45,945 bases of DNA, taken from Bacillota bacterium. GTDB lineage: Bacteria; Bacillota; Clostridia; Christensenellales; Aristaeellaceae. Position 1 is the stretch's first letter. Each line of letters opens with the position of its first letter. The notes beneath the pieces were generated by a model that saw nothing but the letters and a program-made list of their open reading frames with translations, searched no databases and was not told the origin of the DNA. The stretch spans positions 1 to 45,945 of the forward strand of contig JAEWSC010000001.1 of NCBI GenBank assembly GCA_023398575.1, written 5' to 3'. This document shows positions 33,770-42,176 of the stretch, piece by piece. The position numbers and the translations under genes are program-made.

Positions 33770-35008
33770 CTATTTATCTTTCGCAGGCAGCATGACTGTA
33801 AAGGTGGTTCCTTGCCCGATTGCGCTTTCCACTGATATCTTTCCCTTGTGCCCTTCAACAATGCTTTGGGCAATAGCCAGCCCAAGACCATACCCGCCCT
33901 TTTCCCTGACTCGAGAGCTGTCTGCGCGGTAAAAACGTTCAAAAATCCGCGGCAGTTGTTCCGCAGAAATCGCTGTGCCAGTGTTGTGCACCGTCAGGCG
34001 GGCTTTGTCCTGGTTCTTTTCCAGGGTGACATTGACCTTTCCGCCCTCCCCGGCATACTTACAGGCATTATCCAGCAGTATGGCTGCCAACTGCTTCAAT
34101 TGCCCCTCATCCCCCATAAGACAAATATCAGGAGCAATGGTGCTTTCCAGTGTTACGTGCTGTTCAAATGCAACAGATTCAAAGGGCAGCACGCTGTTCC
34201 ACAGAATATCGCTGAAATTGACAGGCGCGAGGGCAGACGGTGCACGTGCCGCATCGGATTTGGCCAAAAAAAGCATACCGTCCACCAGTTTTTTCATTCG
34301 CTCCGCTTCGTCACGGGTATATTCCACCCATTTTAGCTGCTGGTGAACCGTTTCTTCTTTATGCCGAAGCAGGATACCCGTATTGGCCAGAATCACCGTC
34401 AGCGGTGTCTTCAGTTCATGAGAGGCGTCAGCCACAAACTGGCGCTGCTGTTCCCAGGCTGCCTCCACAGGCTTTAAGGTCCAGCGTGCCAGGAATAAAC
34501 TGATAACGAAAAAGGCACCCAGGCCGCCCAATCCTACTAGAAGCGAGGTGAAAAACCACCTGGTGACAACAGACGTTTCATAGGATGTATCTGCAAAAGC
34601 AACGATCGAACCACCCCGGGTGTCCTTTTTCAAATACCGCAGCCCAAGGCTTGCCACCATTCCCTCCGGCTGATTCTGTGCTTGTACTTGGCTTATGCCA
34701 GCTGTGATGATGTCCGCATCCACCTCCGCCTGCTCCTGATGAATGAATGTCACACCTCCGCTTTCATCCACCGAAACAGTAAACACAGGCACCAAGGGAA
34801 ACGGTTCCCGCCGATCCATGGGGCCAATCTTCGTCCGAGGAAAGTTTTCCCCCTCCTTCATCGAAAGCGCCCGTCCCAGGGCGTTTTTTGTTTCCATTTG
34901 CGCCTGATGGACCGCTGAAATGCCAAGAGCCGCAAATACAATCACCAGCACCAGAAATACCAGCGCCATATTGATCAGTATAAATTTTTTCCGTAGCTTT
35001 TTGATCAT
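33770..35008 (-). CDS. Membrane sensor histidine kinase
   Basis: This 412-residue kinase has membrane segments at about 10-33 and 147-170, flanking an extracytoplasmic sensor of ~110 residues. HisKA follows with ASHELKTPL (phospho-acceptor His) and HATPase_c with N-box LLDNACKYA, a short D-box region, F-box IFERFYRADSSR and G-box GYGLGLAI. All elements needed for autophosphorylation are present. Its ATG overlaps the response regulator stop by 4 nt. It likely reports an envelope condition to the regulator controlling the divergent VTC/DUF4956 operon. The kinase is intact although its partner gene is interrupted. Confidence 0.93.
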   Translation of the reverse strand: MIKKLRKKFILINMALVFLVLVIVFAALGISAVHQAQMETKNALGRALSMKEGENFPRTKIGPMDRREPFPLVPVFTVSVDESGGVTFIHQEQAEVDADIITAGISQVQAQNQPEGMVASLGLRYLKKDTRGGSIVAFADTSYETSVVTRWFFTSLLVGLGGLGAFFVISLFLARWTLKPVEAAWEQQRQFVADASHELKTPLTVILANTGILLRHKEETVHQQLKWVEYTRDEAERMKKLVDGMLFLAKSDAARAPSALAPVNFSDILWNSVLPFESVAFEQHVTLESTIAPDICLMGDEGQLKQLAAILLDNACKYAGEGGKVNVTLEKNQDKARLTVHNTGTAISAEQLPRIFERFYRADSSRVREKGGYGLGLAIAQSIVEGHKGKISVESAIGQGTTFTVMLPAKDK

Positions 35009-35682
35009 GATTGCCCAGCCTCCAACTGATATCCGACCTTGCGCAAAGTGGCAATGTTCACTTTCGACCCGAGATAAAAAAACTTTTTGCGCAAAAAGGA
35101 AATATACGCCTCTACATTATTGTCTTCAGCGCTGGATTCCAAGCCCCATACCCTGGAGATCAACTCATCCTTAGGCAGTACGGCTTTGGGGTTAGCCATT
35201 AATAAGCGCAGCACTTCAAATTCCTTAAAACCAAGATGCACTGACTTTGCACCGCAAAGAAGCGTACATGTGGACAGGTTCAAAACAAGGTCAGAAAAAC
35301 GCATTTCCTCCAGCACCACCTCTCCCTGCCGGCGGGATAAGGCTCTTACGCGGGCTAGTAATTCCTCCGGCGAAAAGGGCTTGGTCATATAATCATCCGC
35401 GCCGGCATCCAACCCGGTCACCTTGTTCTGTATTTCTTCCCTGGCGGTAAGCATCAATACCGGCGTGGATATGCCCTGCCTGCGCAGTTCTCGCGCCACA
35501 TCAAACCCACTTTTTCCAGGCAGCATCACATCCAGGATGATGATGTCATATTGCCCGCTCAAACCGTATTCCAGGCCGCTTACCCCATCATAAACCATAT
35601 CAACCAACTACTTTTGCTCTGCCATAATCTGTTTCAGCGCTTCCGCCAGGCGAAACTCATCCTCTACAATCAGAACGCGCAT
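35005..35682 (-). pseudogene. OmpR-family response regulator interrupted by an in-frame amber codon
   Basis: The gene starts at ATG 35682 (GGGGAGG upstream) with MRVLIVEDEFRLAEALKQIM. It meets TAG at codon 25 (35610-35608) and then continues in the same frame for 200 codons. These include LDVMLPG with phospho-acceptor Asp51, the TKPFSPEELLARV segment, and a complete winged-helix DNA-binding domain ending KVGYQLEAG. The residue lost is probably Tyr or similar (EQK-stop-LVDMVYDG). One substitution would restore a normal 225-residue regulator. Restart at the TTG or ATG just after the stop would lack the acidic pocket (Glu8, Asp9). Either a recent nonsense mutation or a sequencing error explains it. 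Confidence 0.9.
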
Positions 35683-35770
35683 AATGCACCTCCCCTTCTG
35701 TTCGCCGCCTCCCGCAACCGCTCTCCACAACCGACGGCGGGAGGAAAATGTACCTTATATTATTGTGGCC

Positions 35771-35842
35771 ATTATAGCACGGCAAACTGAAAAAAAGCTG
35801 AAAAGACGATTTCAGAAAAATTTCAGGTTTGAGGTTTATGAT
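35771..35842. promoter_or_regulatory. Divergent promoters with four symmetric TTTCAG boxes
   Basis: Minus-facing boxes are at 35787-35792 and 35798-35803 (read CTGAAA on the plus strand). Plus-facing boxes TTTCAG are at 35810-35815 and 35821-35826. Each pair is spaced 11 nt start to start, one helical turn, as in OmpR/PhoB tandem sites. In both directions exactly 10 nt separate the proximal box from the -10 hexamer: TATAAT at 35776-35771 on minus and TATGAT at 35837-35842 on plus. Neither promoter has a good -35, as expected for activator-dependent promoters. Confidence 0.8.
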
Positions 35843-35885
35843 AGGTTCAGGTAAGAAACCAGCAAGGAAATGGAGGCAAGACAAT

Positions 35886-36611
35886 ATGAATGCCTATCAG
35901 GGCGTGTTTAAACGGTATGAAAAAAAGTATCTGTTAACAAGCGAGCAGCAGGAGAGACTGATGCGCGCCTTTCAAGGGCGCTTTCAAGCGGACAGCTACG
36001 GCCAGCACACCATTTGCAATATATATTTTGACACGGAAGATTTTAACCTCATTCGTACATCCATTCAAAAGCCTGTATATAAAGAAAAACTTCGCCTTCG
36101 CAGCTACGGCACTCCCGACGATGGCGACACAGTATATCTAGAGCTGAAGAAGAAATACAAAGGGGTCGTATACAAACGCCGCATTGCCCTGCCCCTTCTT
36201 GAGGCACAGCATTACCTAACCACCGGCAGCCTGCCTAACCGGGCGGAGCAGATTCTTAGGGAGATTGATTGGTTTATGGGGCATTATCACCCTGTACCCA
36301 AGGCTTACATCGCCTATGACCGCGTTGCCATGTTTGGTACGGAAGACAGTGAGCTTCGAGTCACTTTTGATACAAACATACGATGCCGGGCCTCAGTACT
36401 GGACCTTTGCAAAGGTACCTGGGGAACCCAGTTATTGCCGCCCGATACGACATTAATGGAGTTGAAGATTCCAGGTGCAATGCCGCTTTGGCTAAGCCAT
36501 ACGCTCAGCAAAAACGAAATTTTTCCAGCTTCTTATTCAAAGTATGGCACCTACTATCAGAACCACTTAGTACATCTGCCCCATACGAAAGGAGAGCTTC
36601 TTTATGCTTAA
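35886..36611 (+). CDS. VTC-domain protein (polyphosphate polymerase-like)
   Basis: ATG 35886, behind GGAGG, gives 241 residues. The protein is a complete VTC domain: FKRYEKKYLLT at the N-terminus, CNIYFDTEDFNLI, YKEKLRLRSYG with basic residues, VYLELKKKYKGVVYKRRI, AYDRVAMFG and LMELKIPGAMPLW. In yeast Vtc4 this tunnel enzyme makes polyphosphate from ATP, and the Lys/Arg-rich strands and the Glu residues seen here correspond. Bacterial members next to DUF4956 have no settled function. It is the first gene of an operon behind an activator-type promoter and overlaps the DUF4956 gene by 8 nt. Confidence 0.9.
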   Translation: MNAYQGVFKRYEKKYLLTSEQQERLMRAFQGRFQADSYGQHTICNIYFDTEDFNLIRTSIQKPVYKEKLRLRSYGTPDDGDTVYLELKKKYKGVVYKRRIALPLLEAQHYLTTGSLPNRAEQILREIDWFMGHYHPVPKAYIAYDRVAMFGTEDSELRVTFDTNIRCRASVLDLCKGTWGTQLLPPDTTLMELKIPGAMPLWLSHTLSKNEIFPASYSKYGTYYQNHLVHLPHTKGELLYA

Positions 36612-37275
36612 CAGTATTTTTCCCACCTCTGGCGCTATGACCCTGCCTACGCTTTTCATCTGTACAGCCGTTTCTCTGGTTGTAGGCGTAGGGATCGCCT
36701 ATCTATATATGCACAAAAACGAATATAACAAGAACTTTGTCATCACCCTGGCACTGCTTCCGGCCATGGTGCAAGTGGTAATCCTGCTGGTCAACGGCAA
36801 TGTGGGCACAGGTGTTGCGGTGCTCGGCGCTTTCAGCCTGGTGCGCTTCCGCTCACTGCCCGGCGGCGCCAGGGAAATCGGCAGCATCTTTTTTGCCATG
36901 GCCTTGGGGTTGGCCACCGGCATGGGCTATATAGGTGTCGCGCTTTTATTTCTGATTTTGATCGGCGGGGCCATGCTGCTGCTCACAAGCACATCCTTTG
37001 GACAGCGTAAAGATGATTTGACGGAACTCAAAATCACGCTCCCCGAAAACCTGGAATATGAAGGCATGTTCGATGATTTATTTTCCCATTACGTAACAAA
37101 AGCGGAGCTTGTCCGTGTGAAGACCACCAATATGGGCAGCCTGTTCGAGCTTATCTATCACGTACAGTTGAAAAATCCCGGCATCCAAAAAGAGTTTCTG
37201 GACCAGCTGCGCTGCCGCAACGGAAATCTAACTATTGCCTGCGGGCGGCTACCCTTAAACCGAGTCGAACTATAA
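36604..37275 (+). CDS. DUF4956 membrane protein
   Basis: This 223-residue protein has three to four membrane segments in its first ~135 residues, including a GTGVAVLGAFSLVRFRSLPGG loop and MALGLATGMGYIGVALL. A cytoplasmic C-terminal ~90 residues follows. This is the DUF4956 family, which regularly accompanies VTC-domain genes. A role in passing or anchoring the VTC product at the membrane is a guess. AGGAGA precedes ATG 36604, inside the end of the VTC gene. Confidence 0.9.
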   Translation: MLNSIFPTSGAMTLPTLFICTAVSLVVGVGIAYLYMHKNEYNKNFVITLALLPAMVQVVILLVNGNVGTGVAVLGAFSLVRFRSLPGGAREIGSIFFAMALGLATGMGYIGVALLFLILIGGAMLLLTSTSFGQRKDDLTELKITLPENLEYEGMFDDLFSHYVTKAELVRVKTTNMGSLFELIYHVQLKNPGIQKEFLDQLRCRNGNLTIACGRLPLNRVEL

Positions 37276-37292
37276 CCATAGGAGGAATAAAG

Positions 37293-39173
37293 ATGAAATC
37301 AAGGAACATTAAAGGCTTGCTCGTTGGCTTTATCCTATCGGCAGCGCTGCTGCTTACTGGCTGCACATCCACCGTCGGCAGCGCGCTTCTATCAACTGGC
37401 ACAGCTACGGCAGAATCGGCAATCAGCCAGGAAGACAACGATGCGCAGTGGGATGCGCAAAGCGCCGTTTCCATTACCTTTAGCGGTGCAGATGCCGCTA
37501 TCACGGGCAGCGGCGCAACCTTTACGGATGGCGCTTTAATCATCTCAGAGCCCGGCACGTATGTCCTCAGCGGAAATCTTGATGATGGACAAGTACGGAT
37601 CGATGCTGCCAAAGGCGATACCATTCGCCTTGTACTAAACGGTGTAACGGTATCAAATTCAACTGGCTCAGCCCTGTATGAAAAAAAGGCGGGCAAGGTG
37701 ATTATCACCCTGGCGGAAGGCACCGAAAACAGTCTGACAGATGGTAGCGAATATGTCCTTGAGCAGGATGAGACAGAGCCGGACGCAGCATTGTATGCAA
37801 AGGACAGCCTCACCATCAACGGTTTAGGTAACCTCACTGTCACCGGCAATTACAATCACGGCATCGTATCCAAGGATCATCTTATCATCACAGGCGGTAC
37901 ACTTTCAGTAAGCGCCAACGGTACAGGCATCCGCGGCAGGGATTCCTTGAATATTACCGACGGAGACATTACCGTTACTGCCGCAGGCGATGCGCTGCAG
38001 GCCAACAACAGCGAAGATGCCACAAAAGGCAGCATTGACATATCAGGCGGCACATTCCACCTGACAGCAGGCAAGGATGGCATACAAGCCGAGACCACGC
38101 TCAATATCTCCGGCGGCAGTTTTACCATCTATTCTGGTGGCGAGACGGAGTCTGTCTCTTCCACCACTGTAGATGCGACCTCTCAGGCAACAGCAGCACT
38201 CACCGCAACGCCTACTGAACAACCCTCTCAAAGCGTCAGCTTCCCGACAAAGGGTGCCTGGGCACCTGGAGGAAACACACAAAAAACAAATACAGAAAGC
38301 GGAAAAGGACTGAAGGCCGTAACCGGCCTCAACATCACCGGCGGTAGCTTTGAAATCCATTCTGCCGACGATACGGTTCATACAAACGGAAATGCTGTAA
38401 TCGAGAATGGAACCTTAACCCTGTACAGCGACGATGATGGTATCCATTCTGATGGAGATATTACCATCAAAAGCGGTATCGTAGCCATTGAACAAAGCTA
38501 TGAGGGCCTGGAAGCAGCCAATATTATCATAGAAGGCGGCGAGATTCAGATAAATGCCGATGATGACGGGTTTAATGCAGCCGGCGGCAATGATGGTTCC
38601 TCCCTTACCAGCTGGCGCGGCCAGGGCGGCTTTGAAGCCAGCGGCGACTATTCCATACGCATTAGCGGCGGCACCATCCACGTAAACGCCAGCGGCGATG
38701 GGCTGGATTCCAATGGAGATATGTACATGAGCGGCGGTTTTGTTACCGTGGATGGACCCACGAACAATGGCAACGGTGCCCTTGATTACAACGGCGTGTT
38801 TGAGCTTACTGGCGGAACTCTTGCAGTATCCGGCAGCGCAGGCATGGCGCAAGGCCCCAGCACATCTGCCAATCAGGCGACGCTTGTGGTGTATGGCAGC
38901 GGCAGCGGAACCGTTACTTTAAAAGACAGCAACGGCAATGAGATACTATCCTACACACCGGCCAAAGCGTATCAGATGCTGGCCATCAGCACACCGCAAC
39001 TGAAGCAGGGCGAGACCTATACCCTGTCTATCGCGGACCAAACTAGTTTTGATATCACGCTGACAGATGCGATAACCACCTATTCCACCGACGGTACGCA
39101 AGGTGGTTCCTTCAACCGGCAATTTCCCGGCGGCGGTCAGGGTGGTCCCGGCGGCGGACGCAGAGGCCCGTAA
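37293..39173 (+). CDS. Lipoprotein with carbohydrate-binding beta-helix (Cthe_2159-like)
   Basis: This 626-residue protein has a lipobox LLTGC (Cys about 28). After a short linker it has a long right-handed beta-helix of repeats such as ITGGTLSVSANGTGIRGRD, ISGGTFHLTAGKDGIQAE and INADDDGFNAAGG. The D-G-I/S-G-G-T turns are typical of the Cthe_2159 family (carbohydrate-binding domain, shown to bind polygalacturonate in Clostridium thermocellum). A Thr/Ser/Gln-rich insert lies at about 290-335, and the tail is Gly/Arg-rich. It is the third gene of the VTC operon, spaced 17 nt. A hairpin terminator follows. Confidence 0.9.
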   Translation: MKSRNIKGLLVGFILSAALLLTGCTSTVGSALLSTGTATAESAISQEDNDAQWDAQSAVSITFSGADAAITGSGATFTDGALIISEPGTYVLSGNLDDGQVRIDAAKGDTIRLVLNGVTVSNSTGSALYEKKAGKVIITLAEGTENSLTDGSEYVLEQDETEPDAALYAKDSLTINGLGNLTVTGNYNHGIVSKDHLIITGGTLSVSANGTGIRGRDSLNITDGDITVTAAGDALQANNSEDATKGSIDISGGTFHLTAGKDGIQAETTLNISGGSFTIYSGGETESVSSTTVDATSQATAALTATPTEQPSQSVSFPTKGAWAPGGNTQKTNTESGKGLKAVTGLNITGGSFEIHSADDTVHTNGNAVIENGTLTLYSDDDGIHSDGDITIKSGIVAIEQSYEGLEAANIIIEGGEIQINADDDGFNAAGGNDGSSLTSWRGQGGFEASGDYSIRISGGTIHVNASGDGLDSNGDMYMSGGFVTVDGPTNNGNGALDYNGVFELTGGTLAVSGSAGMAQGPSTSANQATLVVYGSGSGTVTLKDSNGNEILSYTPAKAYQMLAISTPQLKQGETYTLSIADQTSFDITLTDAITTYSTDGTQGGSFNRQFPGGGQGGPGGGRRGP

Positions 39174-39186
39174 ATAAAGCAAAAAT

Positions 39187-39211
39187 CGCCCGCCGCAATA
39201 TGCGGCGGGCG
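39187..39211 (+). terminator. Hairpin after the VTC operon
   Basis: An 11-bp perfect GC-rich stem (39187-39197 with 39201-39211) with a three-base loop. The following T-tract is poor, so termination may be partial and the hairpin may instead stabilise the mRNA 3' end. Confidence 0.65.
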
Positions 39212-39236
39212 GACCTTATTCTTAAGGAGAATGTAT

Positions 39237-39451
39237 ATGTTACCACCCAAAAAGCCGAGCCCGCTTACTTGCTTGTATTGATAGATGTCTTGCTTACAGG
39301 CGTCGCCCTATGCGTATTCGCCCTATTTCATCATGTGCTCCCACAGGCGCTGAAGGGAGATAATATAGAAATTAACCGCCCCTCCACTGCCGCATCGGCC
39401 GCTTTACACACCTTGAAGCTTGGCTTTTTGCCAGGCTTTTTCCTATCATAA
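39237..39451 (+). pseudogene. Decayed N-terminal fragment, phosphodiester glycosidase-like
   Basis: AAGGAG stands 7 nt before ATG 39237, but that frame stops after 14 codons (TGA at 39279). A one-base shift into the next frame near 39265-39275 gives LLVLIDVLLTGVALCVFALFHHVLP. That is a membrane-anchor sequence I associate with phosphodiester glycosidase (NAGPA-domain) proteins found beside VTC/DUF4956 genes. After about 50 residues homology fades and a terminator follows. So the gene has a frameshift and has lost its catalytic part. Family assignment is from memory and moderate. Confidence 0.5.
39416..39441 (+). terminator. Terminator after the decayed fragment
   Basis: Stem AAGCTTGGC (39416-39424) with GCCAGGCTT (39430-39438), five-T loop, then TTTTT to 39441. 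Confidence 0.8.
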
Positions 39452-39461
39452 CCACATCCAC

Positions 39462-39490
39462 TTGACAGGTAAAATATGGTCTGCTATGCT
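39462..39490 (+). promoter_or_regulatory. Promoter of the serine hydrolase gene
   Basis: TTGACA at 39462-39467, a 17-nt spacer, TATGCT at 39485-39490 with an extended TG. Confidence 0.75.
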
Positions 39491-39566
39491 TTGGTCAAGA
39501 GTGCATTGATCTGCTTCTTTTCAATAGATATGAATAGGTCAACCTCAACATCAAGGAGGTCATCGC

Positions 39567-41129
39567 ATGAAAAAAAGCTTCAAAGCGCTGCTGATTGCAT
39601 CACAATTACTGCTTGGCTTGGGCCTTGGCGGCTGTCAAACCAAAGAGGTATCAAGCGATGGTGTTTACTACCCTTCGGATACATGGCGTACCTCCACCCC
39701 CGAGGCGCAGGGCATGGATTCCAAGACGCTGCTGCATATGTTTGAAACCATTCAAAGGGATAAAGTGCCTGTTCATAGCGTGCTGATTCTTCGGCATGGG
39801 TATCTGGTATGCGAGGCCTATTTTCAGCCATTTGATAAGGATACCCCCCACAACCTGTTTTCCACCACAAAAAGCTTTACCTCCACACTGATTGGCATCG
39901 CGATAGAAGAAGGAAAACTCAAAGGTGTGGAACAAAAGATCGCCGATATCTTTCCAGATGTAAAGATGCCGGAAAATGATCTTGGTACAAAAGACATGAC
40001 GCTTGAAAATGTATTGACCATGACTGCCGGACATCAAACCGATTCCGTGGATGCCGTGTTCGGCAGCCGCAATTGGGTGCAGACATTTTTCAGTCTCTCC
40101 TTTTCCACAAAGCCCGGCGAGCGTTTTCTGTATGATAGCGGCGCATCCCACCTGCTGGCCGCAGCACTTGAAAAAACCACCGGTGAGAGCGAAGAATCGT
40201 ACGCACGCAAAAAGCTGTTTGATCCGCTTGGCATACGCAGCTATGCTTGGGAAAAATCCACCGAGGGTATCAACACCGGCGGTTGGGGCCTGCGCCTGAC
40301 CCCTTTGGACATGGCAAAGTTCGGCTACCTGATTTTAAACAAGGGCGTATGGAAGGGCAAGCAGATCGTGCCGGCCGGATGGGTGAAAGCAGCCACGCAA
40401 AAGCACAGCGAGGGCTGGTGGGGCGAAACCCGAGGAGACGATTACGGCTACCAGTTCTGGATGAATTCCTTTGGCGGCTTTCGAGCAGACGGCTTTGCCG
40501 GACAGTACATTTGCATTTTGCCCGAACAAGATTTGATTGCCGTGTTTACCAGCGGCATCAATTACTCCGAGACTAACCAACCGCTCAATCTCATGCGCGA
40601 TTATGTAGTCCCCGCAATAAAATCTGAAGCGGCTTTGCCGGAAAACCCAGAAGCGAATAATGTGCTGACTGCGTATCTTCATGAACTGGAAAACCCAACG
40701 CCAAGTTCTGCCATGGCTTTACCGGATACAGCCAGGCGTATCAGCGGGAAGAACTTTCAAGCCGCTGCCCTCTCCATAGATTTTGCTTTTACGTTTGATA
40801 AGCCGGATAGCTGTAAATTAACCTTTACGCAGCAAGGCAAAAAGCATTCATTGCCCGTTGGGCTGGATGGCGTATACCGCAAGTCTGCCATTACGAGAGT
40901 TGGTACGCTTATATGGTACCCACCCTATGACAGTATCGCACTGAAAGGCCATTGGGAAGGCGATAATACGTTCATCCTCGACTGGCAGTATGTAGGCGAA
41001 CCGTATCACGAAACATACAAATTTACCTTTGATGAGAATGGTGCTGTCATTGAGGTAACGGAGTATGTGGTAGGCTGCGCGGGACCAATGGAGCCCTATG
41101 TCAAATGTGACGCTATCATAAAGGAATAG
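39567..41129 (+). CDS. Beta-lactamase-family serine hydrolase lipoprotein
   Basis: This 520-residue protein has a lipobox LGLGGC (Cys about 23), so it is exposed outside the membrane. The penicillin-binding/class C beta-lactamase fold is shown by STTKS (nucleophile Ser99, Lys102), YDSGASHLL in the place of YxN, WGLRLTPLDMAKFGYL, and GFAGQY for the third motif. A C-terminal ~150-residue beta-rich extension follows, as in esterase EstB and D-aminopeptidase relatives. The substrate may be a peptide, ester or wall fragment. AAGGAGG precedes ATG 39567. An SDR gene follows after 5 nt. Confidence 0.9.
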   Translation: MKKSFKALLIASQLLLGLGLGGCQTKEVSSDGVYYPSDTWRTSTPEAQGMDSKTLLHMFETIQRDKVPVHSVLILRHGYLVCEAYFQPFDKDTPHNLFSTTKSFTSTLIGIAIEEGKLKGVEQKIADIFPDVKMPENDLGTKDMTLENVLTMTAGHQTDSVDAVFGSRNWVQTFFSLSFSTKPGERFLYDSGASHLLAAALEKTTGESEESYARKKLFDPLGIRSYAWEKSTEGINTGGWGLRLTPLDMAKFGYLILNKGVWKGKQIVPAGWVKAATQKHSEGWWGETRGDDYGYQFWMNSFGGFRADGFAGQYICILPEQDLIAVFTSGINYSETNQPLNLMRDYVVPAIKSEAALPENPEANNVLTAYLHELENPTPSSAMALPDTARRISGKNFQAAALSIDFAFTFDKPDSCKLTFTQQGKKHSLPVGLDGVYRKSAITRVGTLIWYPPYDSIALKGHWEGDNTFILDWQYVGEPYHETYKFTFDENGAVIEVTEYVVGCAGPMEPYVKCDAIIKE

Positions 41130-41134
41130 ATAAC

Positions 41135-41977
41135 ATGCTAAAGCAGGTATTTTTTTCAGGAGCTACTGGAGGGCTGGGCGAGGTATGCGTTAAAGCCTTA
41201 TCCGCCACCGGCCAGTGGCAGGTGTTCGCGGCCGGAACCAATGATAAAAAGCTGTCAGAGCTGCAAGCACTCCCCAACGTGATTCCAGTCCATATAGATG
41301 TGACAGAAGATGCAAGCGTTCAAGATGCAAAGAAACTTGTATCCAAAAACACCAAGCATTTGAACGCTATCGTCAACTTTGCCGGCCGAAGCGCCATGGC
41401 CTCCATGGTGGAAGGCGATTGCATCCAAACGACTCAAACACTGCTCAATGTCAACGTAATGGGTATGGTTCGCGTGAACCGAATCTTTTTCGATTTGCTT
41501 TTGCCAAACCAAAGCCGAATCGTCAACTGCTCCTCCGAATCTGGATGGATGACGTCTCAGCCTTTTGCAGCGCCATATTTCTTGTCCAAACGGGCAGTGG
41601 AATCATATAGCGACAGCCTGCGCCGGGAGCTCATGTTTTTGAATATCCCCGTCATCAAAATACAGCCCGGTTCCTTCCAGACAAACATGACACAGAGCAC
41701 CCTGGCCGGTTTTACACAAACGCTGCATGAGACAAAGTTATTTCATGATGTGTTACGCAAGCTTAACCCGCTGATGACACGTGAGCTTGCCCATGGCAAC
41801 GACCCTAAAAAGCTGGCACATATCGTGCTGCGTGCGCTGGAGGCCAGGCACCCCCGGCTGCGCTACCGGGTAGGCACTGGTAAGCAGTTACTTATGCTAG
41901 AACTGTTGCCCGAAAAGTGGGTGGACTTGCTATATAAAACACTTGTGCGCCTTTTGCCTAAAAAAAATCCAAAATAG
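41135..41977 (+). CDS. Short-chain dehydrogenase/reductase
   Basis: This 280-residue enzyme has the classical SDR pattern: cofactor loop SGATGGLGE, DVTEDASV, NFAGRSAM (NAG motif), catalytic Ser in NCSSESGW and Y-F-L-S-K near 148-152. The C-terminal helix-rich part, KLAHIVLRALEARHPRLRYRVG, resembles the 17-beta-hydroxysteroid dehydrogenase/retinol dehydrogenase-like group. Its substrate is unknown. It is translated from a gene spaced only 5 nt from the serine hydrolase gene, so both form one operon. Confidence 0.9.
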   Translation: MLKQVFFSGATGGLGEVCVKALSATGQWQVFAAGTNDKKLSELQALPNVIPVHIDVTEDASVQDAKKLVSKNTKHLNAIVNFAGRSAMASMVEGDCIQTTQTLLNVNVMGMVRVNRIFFDLLLPNQSRIVNCSSESGWMTSQPFAAPYFLSKRAVESYSDSLRRELMFLNIPVIKIQPGSFQTNMTQSTLAGFTQTLHETKLFHDVLRKLNPLMTRELAHGNDPKKLAHIVLRALEARHPRLRYRVGTGKQLLMLELLPEKWVDLLYKTLVRLLPKKNPK

Positions 41978-41979
41978 CA

Positions 41980-42008
41980 GGAAGGACGGGGTAATCCCCC
42001 GTCCTTCC
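41980..42008. terminator. Hairpin between the SDR and GH4 genes
   Basis: A 12-bp perfect stem GGAAGGACGGGG (41980-41991) with CCCCGTCCTTCC (41997-42008). It has no direct T-run on the plus strand. On the minus strand a T-rich stretch begins about 8 nt after the stem. Confidence 0.6.
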
Positions 42009-42176
42009 CACTTAATCACCTGGACTAAACACTGCTGCGTTGTGTTCCAGAAGATTAACAAGGTGATCAAAACCAGTATTTGACCACATGGCGCTCACCT
42101 CGACTATAGCATGCTCAAAAACGCGGGGCTTATGCGCACTATTTCAAGATCAATTTCAAGTTTTGCTTTGCTTTGC

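Noticed and set aside
35608..35610. TAG read as a sense codon through code change or pyrrolysine
   Set aside because: Several genes here end in TAG, and no reason exists for pyrrolysine in a response regulator.
39200..39451. Single intact 83-residue gene starting at 39200
   Set aside because: Its start falls inside the terminator hairpin with no ribosome binding site; the AAGGAG at 39224 serves a different frame.
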